From: Marixanthomonas sp. SCSIO 43207
Lineage (GTDB): Bacteria; Bacteroidota; Bacteroidia; Flavobacteriales; Flavobacteriaceae
Assembly (NCBI RefSeq): GCF_019904255.1
Contig: NZ_CP063203.1
Location: 1,932,001 to 1,996,000 of the forward strand
Length of the DNA: 64,000 nt
Direction: 5' to 3'
Positions 35,068 through 44,936 of the stretch are shown piece after piece. Both the position numbers and the translations under genes were made by a program. A model generated the notes under the pieces. The model was not told the origin of the DNA. It did not search any database and worked only from the letters and a program-made list of their open reading frames with translations. Each line of letters starts with the position of its first letter. The stretch's first letter is position 1.

Positions 35068-36873
35068 CTAAAAAGGGTATGTGTTTTCTGAAGTAACTTT
35101 TTCAGCAATTTTGTTTCTTAATTGAACAATATTTGGAAAGTTTTGGTACTTTGTCCAACGTTTAAGTCCCATTAACATTGCTTTTTGCTCATCACCTTCA
35201 GAAAATGAAATAATTCCTTCTTTTGCTTTTTGATTCACGATTTCAACTGCGTGGTATAAATACAATTGTGCCATTGCTACTTGATATTCGGCATTAACGT
35301 GATCACGTTTATGATTCTTTTCAGCACGTAAAATAGCACTTTCTGCCATATAGATTTCTATTAAAATATCAGCAGAAGCCATTAATAGTTGTTGATGTTC
35401 TTCTAGTTCTGGACCGTATTTTTTAACAGCGCTACCGGCTACCATTAAAAATACTTTTTTCAATTTCTGAACCATTTCTTTTTCTTCGGAAAGTATATCA
35501 GAATAATCTGGTGTATCAAATGAAGGAATGCCCATTAACTCTTCACCAACTGCTTGTGCAGGCCCTAATAAATCTACGTGACCTTTCATTGCTTTTTTAA
35601 CCAACATACCTACTGCAAGCATACGGTTAATTTCATTTGTACCTTCATAAATACGAGCGATACGAGCATCACGCCAAGCAGATTCCATTGGGGTATCAGC
35701 ACTAAAGCCCATTCCACCAAAAATCTGAATTCCTTCATCAGCACAGTTTTGAATATCTTCAGAAACTGCTACTTTTAAGATTGAGCATTCTATAGCATAT
35801 TCTTCTACACTTTTAAGTTCGGCTTCTTGATGGCTGTTTCCGGCTTCCATACGAAGAGCTATACGTTCCTCAATATTTTTACCAGCACGGTAGCTCGCAC
35901 TCTCACCGGCAAAGGCAGACGTTGCCATTTCGGCCAATTTTGACTTAATGGCGCCAAACTTAGCAATTGGAGTTTTAAACTGAACTCGATCGTTAGCGTA
36001 TTTAGTTGCTTGGTCAATTACTCGACGTTGTGCATCTAGACTCGCTGCGGCCAATTTAATTCGTCCTACATTCAAGGCATTCATCGCAATTTTAAATCCG
36101 TTGCCTCTTTCTGAAAGCATGTTTTCAACAGGAACTTTAGTATCATTGAAAAATACTTGTCGAGTGGAGGAGGAGTGAATACCTAACTTTTTCTCCTCTT
36201 CGCCAAAGGTAATTCCATTTTCAGAATCATTTTCTACTATAAATCCTGTAATGTATTTATCGTCTTCAATGCGCGCAAAAACAATGAATAAATCTGCAAA
36301 TCCTGCATTAGAGATCCACATTTTTTGCCCATTTATGATGTAATGTTTTTTATCTTCTGAAAGTACAGCTTTTGTTTTTCCACTATTTGCATCACTTCCT
36401 GCTCCCGGTTCGGTAAGACAATAGGCTCCAAACCATTCGCCGGTAGCTAATTTTGGAACGTATTTTTTCTTTTGCTCTTCGGTTCCATAAAGCGTTATTG
36501 GCATGGTACCAATACCGGTATGTGCTCCAAAAGCCGTAGCCACAGAACCTGTAGCACCTGAAATGTAATCACAAACGAGCATTGTGGTGACAAACCCCAT
36601 TCCCAATCCGTCATATTCTTCAGGGACAGCTACGCCCAAAAGTCCCATTTCACCGGCTTTACGCATAACCTCCTCTGTGAGATCATAATTCTTTTTTTCA
36701 AATTCTTCTTTTTTTGGCCAGATTTCACGATCTACAAATTCTTTTACCGAATCGCGCATCATTTTCTGTTCTTCAGAGAAGTCTTCTGGAGTGAAAACAT
36801 CACTAGCACTTGTTTCTTTTATTAGAAACTGTCCGCCACGAAGCAAATCATTATTGTCAGCTGTTGTACTCAT
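35068..36873 (-). CDS. Acyl-CoA dehydrogenase
   Basis: 601 aa, the long form. Core motifs: GLLGVAVPEEYDGLGM, CLTEPGAGSDANSGKTKA (FAD/substrate binding), MWISNAGFADLF, and the region with the likely catalytic Glu (ARIARIYEGTNEINR). A C-terminal extension of ~150 residues (after MLAVGMLVKKAMKG) is helical, as in bacterial long-chain members. It introduces the first double bond in beta-oxidation. Downstream of fadA, it is the last gene of the MarR-led operon. Confidence 0.92.
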   Translation of the reverse strand: MSTTADNNDLLRGGQFLIKETSASDVFTPEDFSEEQKMMRDSVKEFVDREIWPKKEEFEKKNYDLTEEVMRKAGEMGLLGVAVPEEYDGLGMGFVTTMLVCDYISGATGSVATAFGAHTGIGTMPITLYGTEEQKKKYVPKLATGEWFGAYCLTEPGAGSDANSGKTKAVLSEDKKHYIINGQKMWISNAGFADLFIVFARIEDDKYITGFIVENDSENGITFGEEEKKLGIHSSSTRQVFFNDTKVPVENMLSERGNGFKIAMNALNVGRIKLAAASLDAQRRVIDQATKYANDRVQFKTPIAKFGAIKSKLAEMATSAFAGESASYRAGKNIEERIALRMEAGNSHQEAELKSVEEYAIECSILKVAVSEDIQNCADEGIQIFGGMGFSADTPMESAWRDARIARIYEGTNEINRMLAVGMLVKKAMKGHVDLLGPAQAVGEELMGIPSFDTPDYSDILSEEKEMVQKLKKVFLMVAGSAVKKYGPELEEHQQLLMASADILIEIYMAESAILRAEKNHKRDHVNAEYQVAMAQLYLYHAVEIVNQKAKEGIISFSEGDEQKAMLMGLKRWTKYQNFPNIVQLRNKIAEKVTSENTYPF

Positions 36874-36954
36874 TTTTTTCTTAGATTTTAGTAGTTAGTA
36901 AGAAGCATAGCATTAATTTTACTTCACTACTTCTTACTTATATTTCAATACTCT

Positions 36955-38145
36955 TTAATTTAAAAATTCATATATTCCGGCGGCACCTTGTCCTGTACCT
37001 ACACACATGGTAACCATACCATATTTGCCTTGCATGTTGCGCTTTCTCATCTCGTCAAATAGTTGTACAGATAGTTTTGCTCCGGTACATCCAAGTGGGT
37101 GACCTAAAGCGATTGCACCACCGTTAACATTTACTATTTCATCATTAAGGCCTGTTTTTCTAATTACTGCTAGCGATTGCGAAGCAAAGGCTTCATTAAG
37201 CTCAACTAAGTCTATTTGATCTAGCTTCATCCCAGCTTGATCCAAAGCTTTAGGAATTGCTTTTACAGGACCAATACCCATAATTCTTGGTTCTACACCT
37301 ACAGCAGCATAATTTACCATACGTGCGATAGGTTCTAGGTTTAATTCTTTCACCATTTCTTCACTCATAACCATAACAAAAGCAGCGCCATCACTCATTT
37401 GTGAAGAATTACCTGCTGTTACACTGCCGCCCTCGGCAAATACTGGGCGTAGTTTTGCGAGTACCTCTTTGTTGGTACCTTTTCTTGGACCTTCGTCTTT
37501 GTTTACAGTGTATGTTTTGGTTTCTTTTTTACCAGAATCATTTACAAAAGTTTCTTCAACCTCAATAGGAACTATTTGTTCTTGAAAGCGGTTTTCATCT
37601 TGGGCTTTTAATGCTTTCATATGGCTGTTATATGCAAACTCGTCTTGGTCTTCACGAGAAACATTATACTCATTAGCAACAGCTTCTGCCGTTAGTCCCA
37701 TTCCCCAATAATAATCTTCATGACCTTCTTTGGCTAGTTTATAATCTGGTACGGGTTTGTATCCTCCCATAGGTATGTAGCTCATACTCTCAGCACCACC
37801 TGCAATGATACAATCTGCCATACCACTTTGTATTTTTGCAGATGCCATTGCAATGGTTTCAACACCTGATGCACAATATCTATTAACTGTTACACCTGGG
37901 ATGTCTTCAATTTTTAATCCCATTAATGAAATTAAACGTCCCATATTTAAACCTTGTTCGGCTTCGGGCATTGCATTACCAACGATTACATCATCAATAC
38001 GTTTTTTATCAAGTTGCGGAAGTTCATTCATCATATATTGAATGGTTTCTGCAGCGAGTTCATCTGGTCTTTTGAAACGAAACAATCCTCTAGGTGCTTT
38101 TCCTACGGCTGTTCTATATGCTTTTACTATATATGCTGTTTTCAT
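36955..38145 (-). CDS. fadA: Acetyl-CoA acyltransferase (thiolase)
   Basis: 396 aa thiolase. Catalytic residues visible: Cys91 (NRYCASGVET), His349 (ALGHPLGCTG) and Cys381 (MCVGTGQG). It cleaves 3-ketoacyl-CoA to acetyl-CoA and a shortened acyl-CoA, the last step of the beta-oxidation cycle. It sits between fadB and the acyl-CoA dehydrogenase, with intergenic gaps of 66 and 81 bp; the latter contains a 9-bp inverted repeat. Confidence 0.94.
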   Translation of the reverse strand: MKTAYIVKAYRTAVGKAPRGLFRFKRPDELAAETIQYMMNELPQLDKKRIDDVIVGNAMPEAEQGLNMGRLISLMGLKIEDIPGVTVNRYCASGVETIAMASAKIQSGMADCIIAGGAESMSYIPMGGYKPVPDYKLAKEGHEDYYWGMGLTAEAVANEYNVSREDQDEFAYNSHMKALKAQDENRFQEQIVPIEVEETFVNDSGKKETKTYTVNKDEGPRKGTNKEVLAKLRPVFAEGGSVTAGNSSQMSDGAAFVMVMSEEMVKELNLEPIARMVNYAAVGVEPRIMGIGPVKAIPKALDQAGMKLDQIDLVELNEAFASQSLAVIRKTGLNDEIVNVNGGAIALGHPLGCTGAKLSVQLFDEMRKRNMQGKYGMVTMCVGTGQGAAGIYEFLN

Positions 38146-38211
38146 ATTTTTAAATTTTGTTTATTGGATTTTTAGCTTATTAAACTTTATAAAAGTCTAT
38201 TATCTAATAAT

Positions 38212-40620
38212 CTAATTTCTCAATGGCTTATTTTTCTGAATCATATGTTGCAACCTTTCCAAAGTTTTACGTTCACCGCAAAGACTTAAGAAAGCCTCTC
38301 GTTCTAAGTCTAGAAGGTATTGTTCACTTACTTGTTGAGGTTCGCTCAAGTCACCTCCTGCCATTACCCAAGCAAGTTTATTAGCAATCTTCTTATCGTG
38401 TTCACTAATGTAATTACCAGCTTGCATTTGGTCTGTACCTACTAAAAATGCACCTAGAGCTTGCTTACCTAAAACCTTAATATCGGTTCTTTCAATCGGT
38501 CTTGTATACCCTTGTTCTGCCATCATCAAAGCAACTTTTTTGGCTTCTTTGATTCTTCTGTTCTTGTTAACAATGATAATATCTTTACCGGGTTTTAAGA
38601 TGTTGGTATCAAATGCTTCATAAGCTGATGTAGAAACTTTTGCCATTCCTATAGTTAGGAAATGCTCTCTAAGTGTATTAAGCTCGACGTCTCCTTTTTC
38701 AAATAAATCTTGAGCTCGAACGGTCATTTCTTTAGAGCCACCACCGCCTGGAATAACACCAACACCAAACTCAACCAACCCAATATAGCTTTCTGCTGAA
38801 GCGACTACGCGATCTGCGTGTAACGTCATCTCACAACCACCGCCTAATGTCATTCCGTGGGGCGCTACAACAGTTGGAATTGAAGAGTAACGAAGTCTCA
38901 TACACGTGTCTTGGAAATATTTAACGGCTGCATTTAATTCGTCATATTCTTGTTCAACAGCCATCATAAAAATCATTCCTACATTGGCACCAACCGAGAA
39001 ATTTTTCCCTTCATTGGCAATTACAAGCCCGTCATAACTTTTTTCGGCAATATCAATTGCTTTGTTAATTCCTGCAAGTACATCTCCACCAACACTGTTC
39101 ATTTTACTTCGGAATTCTACATTTAAAATTCCATCACCAAGGTCTTCTACAACAACACCTTTGTTTTTAAAAACTTCTTTGCTTTCTCTAATGTTATCTA
39201 GCAGAATGTAAGATTCTTGTCCTGGAATTTTAATGTGAGTTTTTTCAGGGATTCCGTAGTAATAGGTGTTTCCTTCTCTTACGTCATAAAAGCTGTCTAC
39301 TCCGGTTTCAATCATTTCGTTTACCCAAGCAGCAGGTTCTTTGCCTAAATCTTTTATAAGTTCGATTCCTTTTTTTACCCCAATAGCATCCCAAATTTCA
39401 AATGGACCGTGTTCCCAGCCAAATCCGGCTTTCATCGCATCGTCAATTTTGTAAAGTTCATCTGTGATTTCAGGAATACGCTTAGATACATACGCAAACA
39501 TAGCTCCGAAGTTTTTTCGGTAAAACTCACCGGCTTTATCGTCTCCGTTGATTAATACCTCAAAACGGTCTGCAACAACGTCTATGTCTTTGGTTTTTTT
39601 CAGGGTGTCAAAAGAAGCGCGTTTTTTATCGCGATATTCCATTGACTCTAGGTCTAGCGTTAAAATCTCGCTACTACCGTCTTCTTTTTTAATTTTTTTA
39701 TAAAACCCTTGGCCGCTTTTGCTACCCAACCATTCTTTTTCCATCATTGTATTGATGAAATTAGGCAATTCAAAAATGTCGTGTTCTTCATCATCTGGTA
39801 CATTTTTATGGATACCGTTTGCTACGTGAACTAGGGTGTCAAGACCAACTACGTCTACCGTACGGAATGTAGCAGATTTTGGGCGACCAATTACCGGTCC
39901 GGTTAATTTATCAACCTCTTCAACAGTTAATCCCATTTCTTTTACTTGGTGGAATAAACTTTGAATACCAAATATTCCAATTCGGTTACCTATAAAAGCA
40001 GGCGTATCTTTGGCAACGATTGATGTTTTTCCAAGGAATTTTTCTCCGTATTCATTTAAGAAATCAAGAACCTCTTGATCGGTTTTTGGTCCTGGGATGA
40101 TTTCAAAAAGCTCTAAATAGCGTGGCGGATTAAAAAAGTGTGTTCCGCAGAAATGTTTTTGAAAATCTTCGCTTCTGCCTTCACTCATCATATGAATTGG
40201 AATTCCAGATGTATTTGAGGTGATAAGTGTTCCTTCTTTTCTATGTTTTTCAAGGTTTTCAAACACTTGTTTTTTAATATCAAGTCTTTCAACTACAACT
40301 TCAATAATCCAATCTACATCAGAAACTTTTGAAATGTCATCTTCAAGGTTTCCTGTTGTTATTCTATTAGCAAAATCTTTATGATAGAGTGGAGCAGGCT
40401 TACTTTTAATCGCGTCTTGAAGTGATTGATTTACTATCCTGTTACGCACTTGCTTGTCATCAAGGGTTAAACCTTTCTTTTTTTCTTTATCAGTAAGCTC
40501 ACGCGGAACAATGTCAAGTAGCAATACCTCTGCGCCAATATTGGCAAAGTGACAGGCAATGCCGCTTCCCATAATTCCGGAACCTATAACGGCTACTTTG
40601 TTGATTCTTCTTTTTGACAT
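38212..40620 (-). CDS. fadB: 3-hydroxyacyl-CoA dehydrogenase / enoyl-CoA hydratase fusion
   Basis: 802 aa bifunctional enzyme. The N-terminal NAD-binding 3-hydroxyacyl-CoA dehydrogenase domain has GSGIMG (13-18), followed by its C-terminal helical domains (~200-430). The crotonase-like hydratase domain follows (~480-690, GKNFSVGANVGM, GMTLGGGCEMTLHADRV). The domain order is dehydrogenase then hydratase, the reverse of E. coli FadB; this order is common in Bacteroidetes. It catalyses the two middle steps of beta-oxidation. Its start is adjacent to the marR stop. Confidence 0.93.
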   Translation of the reverse strand: MSKRRINKVAVIGSGIMGSGIACHFANIGAEVLLLDIVPRELTDKEKKKGLTLDDKQVRNRIVNQSLQDAIKSKPAPLYHKDFANRITTGNLEDDISKVSDVDWIIEVVVERLDIKKQVFENLEKHRKEGTLITSNTSGIPIHMMSEGRSEDFQKHFCGTHFFNPPRYLELFEIIPGPKTDQEVLDFLNEYGEKFLGKTSIVAKDTPAFIGNRIGIFGIQSLFHQVKEMGLTVEEVDKLTGPVIGRPKSATFRTVDVVGLDTLVHVANGIHKNVPDDEEHDIFELPNFINTMMEKEWLGSKSGQGFYKKIKKEDGSSEILTLDLESMEYRDKKRASFDTLKKTKDIDVVADRFEVLINGDDKAGEFYRKNFGAMFAYVSKRIPEITDELYKIDDAMKAGFGWEHGPFEIWDAIGVKKGIELIKDLGKEPAAWVNEMIETGVDSFYDVREGNTYYYGIPEKTHIKIPGQESYILLDNIRESKEVFKNKGVVVEDLGDGILNVEFRSKMNSVGGDVLAGINKAIDIAEKSYDGLVIANEGKNFSVGANVGMIFMMAVEQEYDELNAAVKYFQDTCMRLRYSSIPTVVAPHGMTLGGGCEMTLHADRVVASAESYIGLVEFGVGVIPGGGGSKEMTVRAQDLFEKGDVELNTLREHFLTIGMAKVSTSAYEAFDTNILKPGKDIIIVNKNRRIKEAKKVALMMAEQGYTRPIERTDIKVLGKQALGAFLVGTDQMQAGNYISEHDKKIANKLAWVMAGGDLSEPQQVSEQYLLDLEREAFLSLCGERKTLERLQHMIQKNKPLRN

Positions 40621-40621
40621 A

Positions 40622-41068
40622 TTATGCTATTTTTTCGGTATATATTTTTTTTGAATTAATTAATTCTAAAATGGTGTTTGCCACCTTTTTAAATGTTTGT
40701 AATTCTTCTTCGGTTATATTTTCTTTTACGGCTTCATCAAAGCGTAGTACAACGTTTTTTGAAAACTCTCTCATCTCTTTGCCAAAGGGAGTTAAATGAA
40801 TTAAAACACCGCGACCATCTTCTGGATTAGGTTTGCGTTGTATAAGGCCTTTTGCTTCCATGTTTTTTAAAGTACGAGATAGACTTGTTGCTTCCATTCC
40901 CATTTTTGGACCTAAAGCAGTTGAAGGGGTTCCTTCTTCTGGATCTATACTTATTAAAGCAAATCCTGTTGCCATTGTACTATCTTTTTTACTGGCTTCT
41001 TCGTTATACATTTTTTGTACATTCATCCACGTAGAGCGCAGTATATAATCTATTGTTTTCTCTTTCAA
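40622..41068 (-). CDS. MarR family regulator of the beta-oxidation operon
   Basis: 148 aa winged-helix MarR protein: dimer helix at the N-terminus, PSTALGPKMGMEATSLSRTLKNMEAKGLIQRKPNPEDGR as the HTH-wing region (seen as ATSLSRTLKNMEAKGLI and PEDGRGVLIHLT). First gene of the operon with fadB, fadA and acd, its stop practically touching the fadB start. A near-perfect 24-bp palindrome 41 bp upstream of the start overlaps the expected promoter. By analogy it probably represses the operon and is released by acyl-CoA; this is inferred. Confidence 0.9.
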   Translation of the reverse strand: MKEKTIDYILRSTWMNVQKMYNEEASKKDSTMATGFALISIDPEEGTPSTALGPKMGMEATSLSRTLKNMEAKGLIQRKPNPEDGRGVLIHLTPFGKEMREFSKNVVLRFDEAVKENITEEELQTFKKVANTILELINSKKIYTEKIA

Positions 41069-41095
41069 AAAGTAGTTGTTTTATTTTCTGAATAT

Positions 41096-41103
41096 CAAAT
41101 ATA
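41096..41103 (-). promoter_or_regulatory. -7 box of the marR-fad operon
   Basis: TATATTTG read on the minus strand (41103 to 41096), exact TAnnTTTG match, 28 bp before the marR start codon. Confidence 0.55.
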
Positions 41104-41108
41104 GAAAA

Positions 41109-41132
41109 ATTTATTATGCACGCATAGTAAAT
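41109..41132. promoter_or_regulatory. Candidate MarR operator (24-bp palindrome)
   Basis: Half-sites ATTTATTATGCA and CGCATAGTAAAT are reverse complements except at two of twelve positions. The palindrome is 5 bp upstream of the -7 box and covers where the -33 element should be, so binding would block RNA polymerase. AT-rich palindromes of this size are typical MarR sites; assignment to the adjacent MarR is inferred. Confidence 0.6.
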
Positions 41133-41197
41133 AAATGTAAAATTTTTGGGTACTATATGTTAAATGTAATGAGGTTGAGGTTATTTACTTGTAAACT

Positions 41198-41821
41198 TTA
41201 AGAAACTTCATACAAATTTGATTTCATAGCAAAGCGAACGAGTTCGCCAACGGTATTCATACCTAGTTTCTTTTTGATGTTTTTTTTATGTTTTTCTACG
41301 GTATGAGAAGATATGTTTAAATATTCACCTGTTTCTTTACTAGTTTTTCCTGAAGCTAGTACTACTAAAATTTCTTTCTCACGCTTGGTGAGTTCTTCAA
41401 GTTGTTTGGTGTAATCTGTATTTTCTACAATGCTATCACTTTCTTTTTTATAGTTTAAGTAAGCTAGGTCAATTGTTACTTTTAATTGTAACTCATTGAA
41501 AGGCTTTAAAAGATAGGCAAAGGGCATAGTTTTTTTGGCTCGATTTACAATATCTGGAGAATCATAGGCTGTTAAAAATACAACCGGAAGCGTTTTGGTT
41601 TTTTTAAATTCGGTAATGATATCAATACCATCTTTATCTTCGTTTAAGTTTATATCACAAAGTATTACATCAAACTCATTAGCTCTATAACGTAACTGCG
41701 CTTCTTCATAGTTTCTTGCAATTTGCACTGTTGTGTTGTTTTCTTTTTCTAACAGCAGTTTAATATCTTTTGCAATAATAAACTCATCTTCTATAAGCAG
41801 AACTTGTTTCATAAACTTCAT
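41198..41821 (-). CDS. NarL/LuxR-type response regulator
   Basis: 207 aa. Receiver domain with E11, D12 and phosphoacceptor Asp56 (ILCDINLNEDKDG), Thr in FLTAYDS, Lys in LLKPFNE. The C-terminal LuxR HTH (~145-200: LTKREKEILVVLASGKTSKE, ISSHTVEKHKKNI) binds DNA. Its ATG overlaps the kinase stop in ATGA, so the pair is translationally coupled and forms a two-component system. The proximity to fatty-acid genes suggests but does not prove a role in their control. Confidence 0.9.
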   Translation of the reverse strand: MKFMKQVLLIEDEFIIAKDIKLLLEKENNTTVQIARNYEEAQLRYRANEFDVILCDINLNEDKDGIDIITEFKKTKTLPVVFLTAYDSPDIVNRAKKTMPFAYLLKPFNELQLKVTIDLAYLNYKKESDSIVENTDYTKQLEELTKREKEILVVLASGKTSKETGEYLNISSHTVEKHKKNIKKKLGMNTVGELVRFAMKSNLYEVS

Positions 41822-44800
41822 TTTGTATTCTTATTACAAGGAATTGTGATGGTATTTTTTACACCGTTTTGTGTTTCGGTAATTATTGTTCCGTTTAATT
41901 GATGCACCATTTCGGTAACCATATCAAGACCTAAAGATCCTTTCTTTATGTTTTCTTTATTGTACCCTACGCCATTATCTTTGATACTTAGTTTTATTGT
42001 TTTGTTGATTAACGAGCATTCAATTTGTAAAATATTTTCCTTACTGTACGTATTAAAAGCATATTTAAAGGTATTGGTAATTAATTCATTTAAAATGAGA
42101 CCAATTAGCGTTATATTTACATTGCAGAATGTATTATTCTTAATATCAAATTGAAGTTCAAACGTTAACGAATCTTCATCGGTAAGCGTTTCAATCATGT
42201 TTAAGCTGAAATTTTCTACAAACTTTCCTACATCAACTTCATCTGTTTTTGAATTAAGTTGAGCCTGTACGTATGAAATAGCTAATATTCTATTTTTTGC
42301 AATGGTTAAAATTTCTTTAGACTTTTTGTGCTCAATAGAATTTGCTTGAATGTTTAATAAACTTGATACAATTTGAAGATTGTTTTTTACGCGATGACTC
42401 AATTCTTTCATTAAAAACTCAATGTTATTGCGTTGCTTCAAGGTAGTTTCATTTGAAGCTTCTAAGGCTTTGTTTTTTTGAATTAAATCTTGAGTGCGCT
42501 CATAAACCAATTTTTCAAGTTTAATTTTTTCGCGCTTTAACCTTGATGTTTTATAAAAGTAAAGCCCTATAATTAAAAGTATGATACATACAAACAACGA
42601 AATTTTAAAAACAGTTGTTTGATACCACGGCGGTATAATGACTAGTGCAACACGCTTTACTTCGTCACCCCAAAGACCGGCATCATTTGTAGCCTTAATA
42701 TTCAAAGTGTAGTTTCCGGGGTTTAAGTTGGTATATGTAACACTTCTCTTACTTGAAGGCGGACTCCATTGCTTATCAAAATTGTCTAGTTTATATTGAT
42801 ATGAAACCTTTTGAGGGTTTGAATAATTTAAAGCTGTAAAGTTAAAAGTTAATACATTTTCTTCACTTTTAAATTGTAATGTGTCTTTAAAAAGCTCATT
42901 ACGCTCAATAGGTTTGTTGAAAAGCTCAACCGATTCTAGATATATCTTCGGAAAATGCGGGTTGTCAATTATTTTCTCAGGATTAAATATATTGAAACCG
43001 TTAATTCCGCCAAAATAGAACATTCCTTCAGTATCTTTAAAACCAGACTTACCGTTAAACTCATTATCTTGTAAACCGTCTTCTTTTGTATAACTTTTGA
43101 AAGTATTGGTTGCAGGGTTTAAAACTGAAAGACCATAATTGGTGCTAAGCCAAATGTGGTTTTTTTTGTCAATTAAAATAGTGTAAACAAAATCATTACT
43201 AAATCCTTTCTGCTTAAAGTATAACGTTGTGCTTTGAGTTTTAGGGTTTAATTTTGTAAGTCCAGAACTTGTGCCAATCCAGATGTTTCCTTGCTGGTCT
43301 TCTTTGAGAGCAAAAACGCGATCGTTTGTCAGTTCACTTTTTTCTGAATCACTTTGAGTATAAACTGTAGCGGTTCTATTTTCCGAAACTTTATATAAAC
43401 CTTGATCGGTACCTAACCACAAATTATTTTCTGAATCGTGTAAATACACTCTAACTCTGTTTAATTGTTCTCCATTTATAAGAATAGGAGTAAAGGTTTC
43501 TTTAACGGTATCAAACTCGGTAATTCCTCCAGCCCAAGTGCAAAGCCACAACTTTGAATTATTTCTAGGAATTATTGTCAATACTTCATTATCTGGCAAA
43601 CCATTTTGAGTGTCGGTAGAAAGCCACTGTGAAAACTGATCTGTTTTTGGGTTGTACTTCATCAGTCCATCATAAATACCTCCTGCCCAGAGCGTACCTG
43701 TGTCATCTTCAGCAAAACAATATGTAATACCATTTTTACCAGTGCTATATCGCTTAAAAGTTTTTGTAGTAAGGTTATAAGCAAGAGTTCCTTTGGTGCT
43801 TCCAATCCATAGAATAGAATCATTTCGTTTAAAAAAAGGAAAAACACTTATGCGTTGATCATCTTCACTATTAGAAATTTTAACTTGAACGGTTTCAAAC
43901 TTTTTCTGAAATTTATTCAAGTAAAAAACACCTTCACCCGCTGTTCCTAGCCAAAGATTTCCTTTATCATCTTTCACTATTTTTTCAATGACAATGTTTT
44001 CATAGGTATTGTTCAGTTTATCTTCAAAGATAATTTTTGAAGTTTTTTCTGTTTTTAAATTAAAACAAAACATACCTTGGTGAGTAGCAACCAAAAGTTC
44101 TTCGTTATCTAGTAAAAAAAGCGTGTTGATTGCCGGTGTTTCTGAAACAATATTGATCTTGTTTGAGCTTAAAAGGTATTCATAAAGTCCTTTTTCTGAA
44201 CTTATAAATAACGAATTACCCTTTTTTATAAACGCTGAAGCCGAGGAAGGATTAAAAAAAGGTAAACGTTTAAGTTGCCCGTCAACTATATTAAACTCTA
44301 AAATACCTGATGTTCTAGTTGCAAGCCAGTAAGTGTTTTTTGAAACCTTAATAACATCTTCAACAAAATTTTCTCTTTGATTCTCGGGTAACTTAAAAAT
44401 TTGTTTGTTTCCGTCTTTTCTGTTGAATAAAATAAAATGATTTCTTGTTGAAAAAAGGAGGTGTGGAGCGTCAAGTTTTAAAATTTTATACGCTATTTGA
44501 AGGTCGTTTTTTTTTAAACTCTTTGTGGTTTCAAAAAACTTATTTTCTGAAAAACGATACCCAGAAACTCCTTTTGAATTGGTTGCAATCCATAAGGTAT
44601 CACCTATTGCTAGTAAACCTCTTATGTGATCGTCAATAAGAGTAGTGCTGTCTTTTGCGTGAGCTACAAAAGGCTTAAACTCATAACCATTAAATCTATG
44701 TAAACCATCTTCTGTGCCCACCCAAAGAAAACCTAGGGAGTCTTGGGATAATGCTTGTGCGTTTAATTGTAATAAACCCTTGTTTTGCCCTAGTTTATTT

Positions 44801-44889
44801 ATCTTAAAGGTTTTAGTTTCTTGACTATAAACCTTTGCAAAAATCACTACAAAGCCAACCAATATTATTTTGGAAAAATATTTTATCAC
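41818..44889 (-). CDS. Two-component propeller sensor histidine kinase
   Basis: 1023 aa. Signal sequence (IILVGFVVIFAKVYSQ), then two seven-bladed regulator propellers (repeats with the form GFLWVGTEDGL, NLWLGTDQGLY, NIWIGTSSGL), a Y_Y_Y beta-sandwich (YQYKLDNFDKQW, NPGNYTLNIKATN), one transmembrane helix (ISLFVCIILLIIGLYFY), a coiled linker, and a HisKA_2 module with phospho-His832 (KELSHRVKNNLQIVSSLL) plus HATPase (LNELITNTFKYAF, GSLGLDMV). This is the hybrid-two-component-like sensor layout of Bacteroidetes, here without fused receiver, using the separate LuxR regulator. The ligand is unknown. Confidence 0.9.
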   Translation of the reverse strand: MIKYFSKIILVGFVVIFAKVYSQETKTFKINKLGQNKGLLQLNAQALSQDSLGFLWVGTEDGLHRFNGYEFKPFVAHAKDSTTLIDDHIRGLLAIGDTLWIATNSKGVSGYRFSENKFFETTKSLKKNDLQIAYKILKLDAPHLLFSTRNHFILFNRKDGNKQIFKLPENQRENFVEDVIKVSKNTYWLATRTSGILEFNIVDGQLKRLPFFNPSSASAFIKKGNSLFISSEKGLYEYLLSSNKINIVSETPAINTLFLLDNEELLVATHQGMFCFNLKTEKTSKIIFEDKLNNTYENIVIEKIVKDDKGNLWLGTAGEGVFYLNKFQKKFETVQVKISNSEDDQRISVFPFFKRNDSILWIGSTKGTLAYNLTTKTFKRYSTGKNGITYCFAEDDTGTLWAGGIYDGLMKYNPKTDQFSQWLSTDTQNGLPDNEVLTIIPRNNSKLWLCTWAGGITEFDTVKETFTPILINGEQLNRVRVYLHDSENNLWLGTDQGLYKVSENRTATVYTQSDSEKSELTNDRVFALKEDQQGNIWIGTSSGLTKLNPKTQSTTLYFKQKGFSNDFVYTILIDKKNHIWLSTNYGLSVLNPATNTFKSYTKEDGLQDNEFNGKSGFKDTEGMFYFGGINGFNIFNPEKIIDNPHFPKIYLESVELFNKPIERNELFKDTLQFKSEENVLTFNFTALNYSNPQKVSYQYKLDNFDKQWSPPSSKRSVTYTNLNPGNYTLNIKATNDAGLWGDEVKRVALVIIPPWYQTTVFKISLFVCIILLIIGLYFYKTSRLKREKIKLEKLVYERTQDLIQKNKALEASNETTLKQRNNIEFLMKELSHRVKNNLQIVSSLLNIQANSIEHKKSKEILTIAKNRILAISYVQAQLNSKTDEVDVGKFVENFSLNMIETLTDEDSLTFELQFDIKNNTFCNVNITLIGLILNELITNTFKYAFNTYSKENILQIECSLINKTIKLSIKDNGVGYNKENIKKGSLGLDMVTEMVHQLNGTIITETQNGVKNTITIPCNKNTK

Positions 44890-44936
44890 TTTGTAAGAGG
44901 AGAAGTAAGTTATAGTATGTTTTTTGGGATTAGTGT

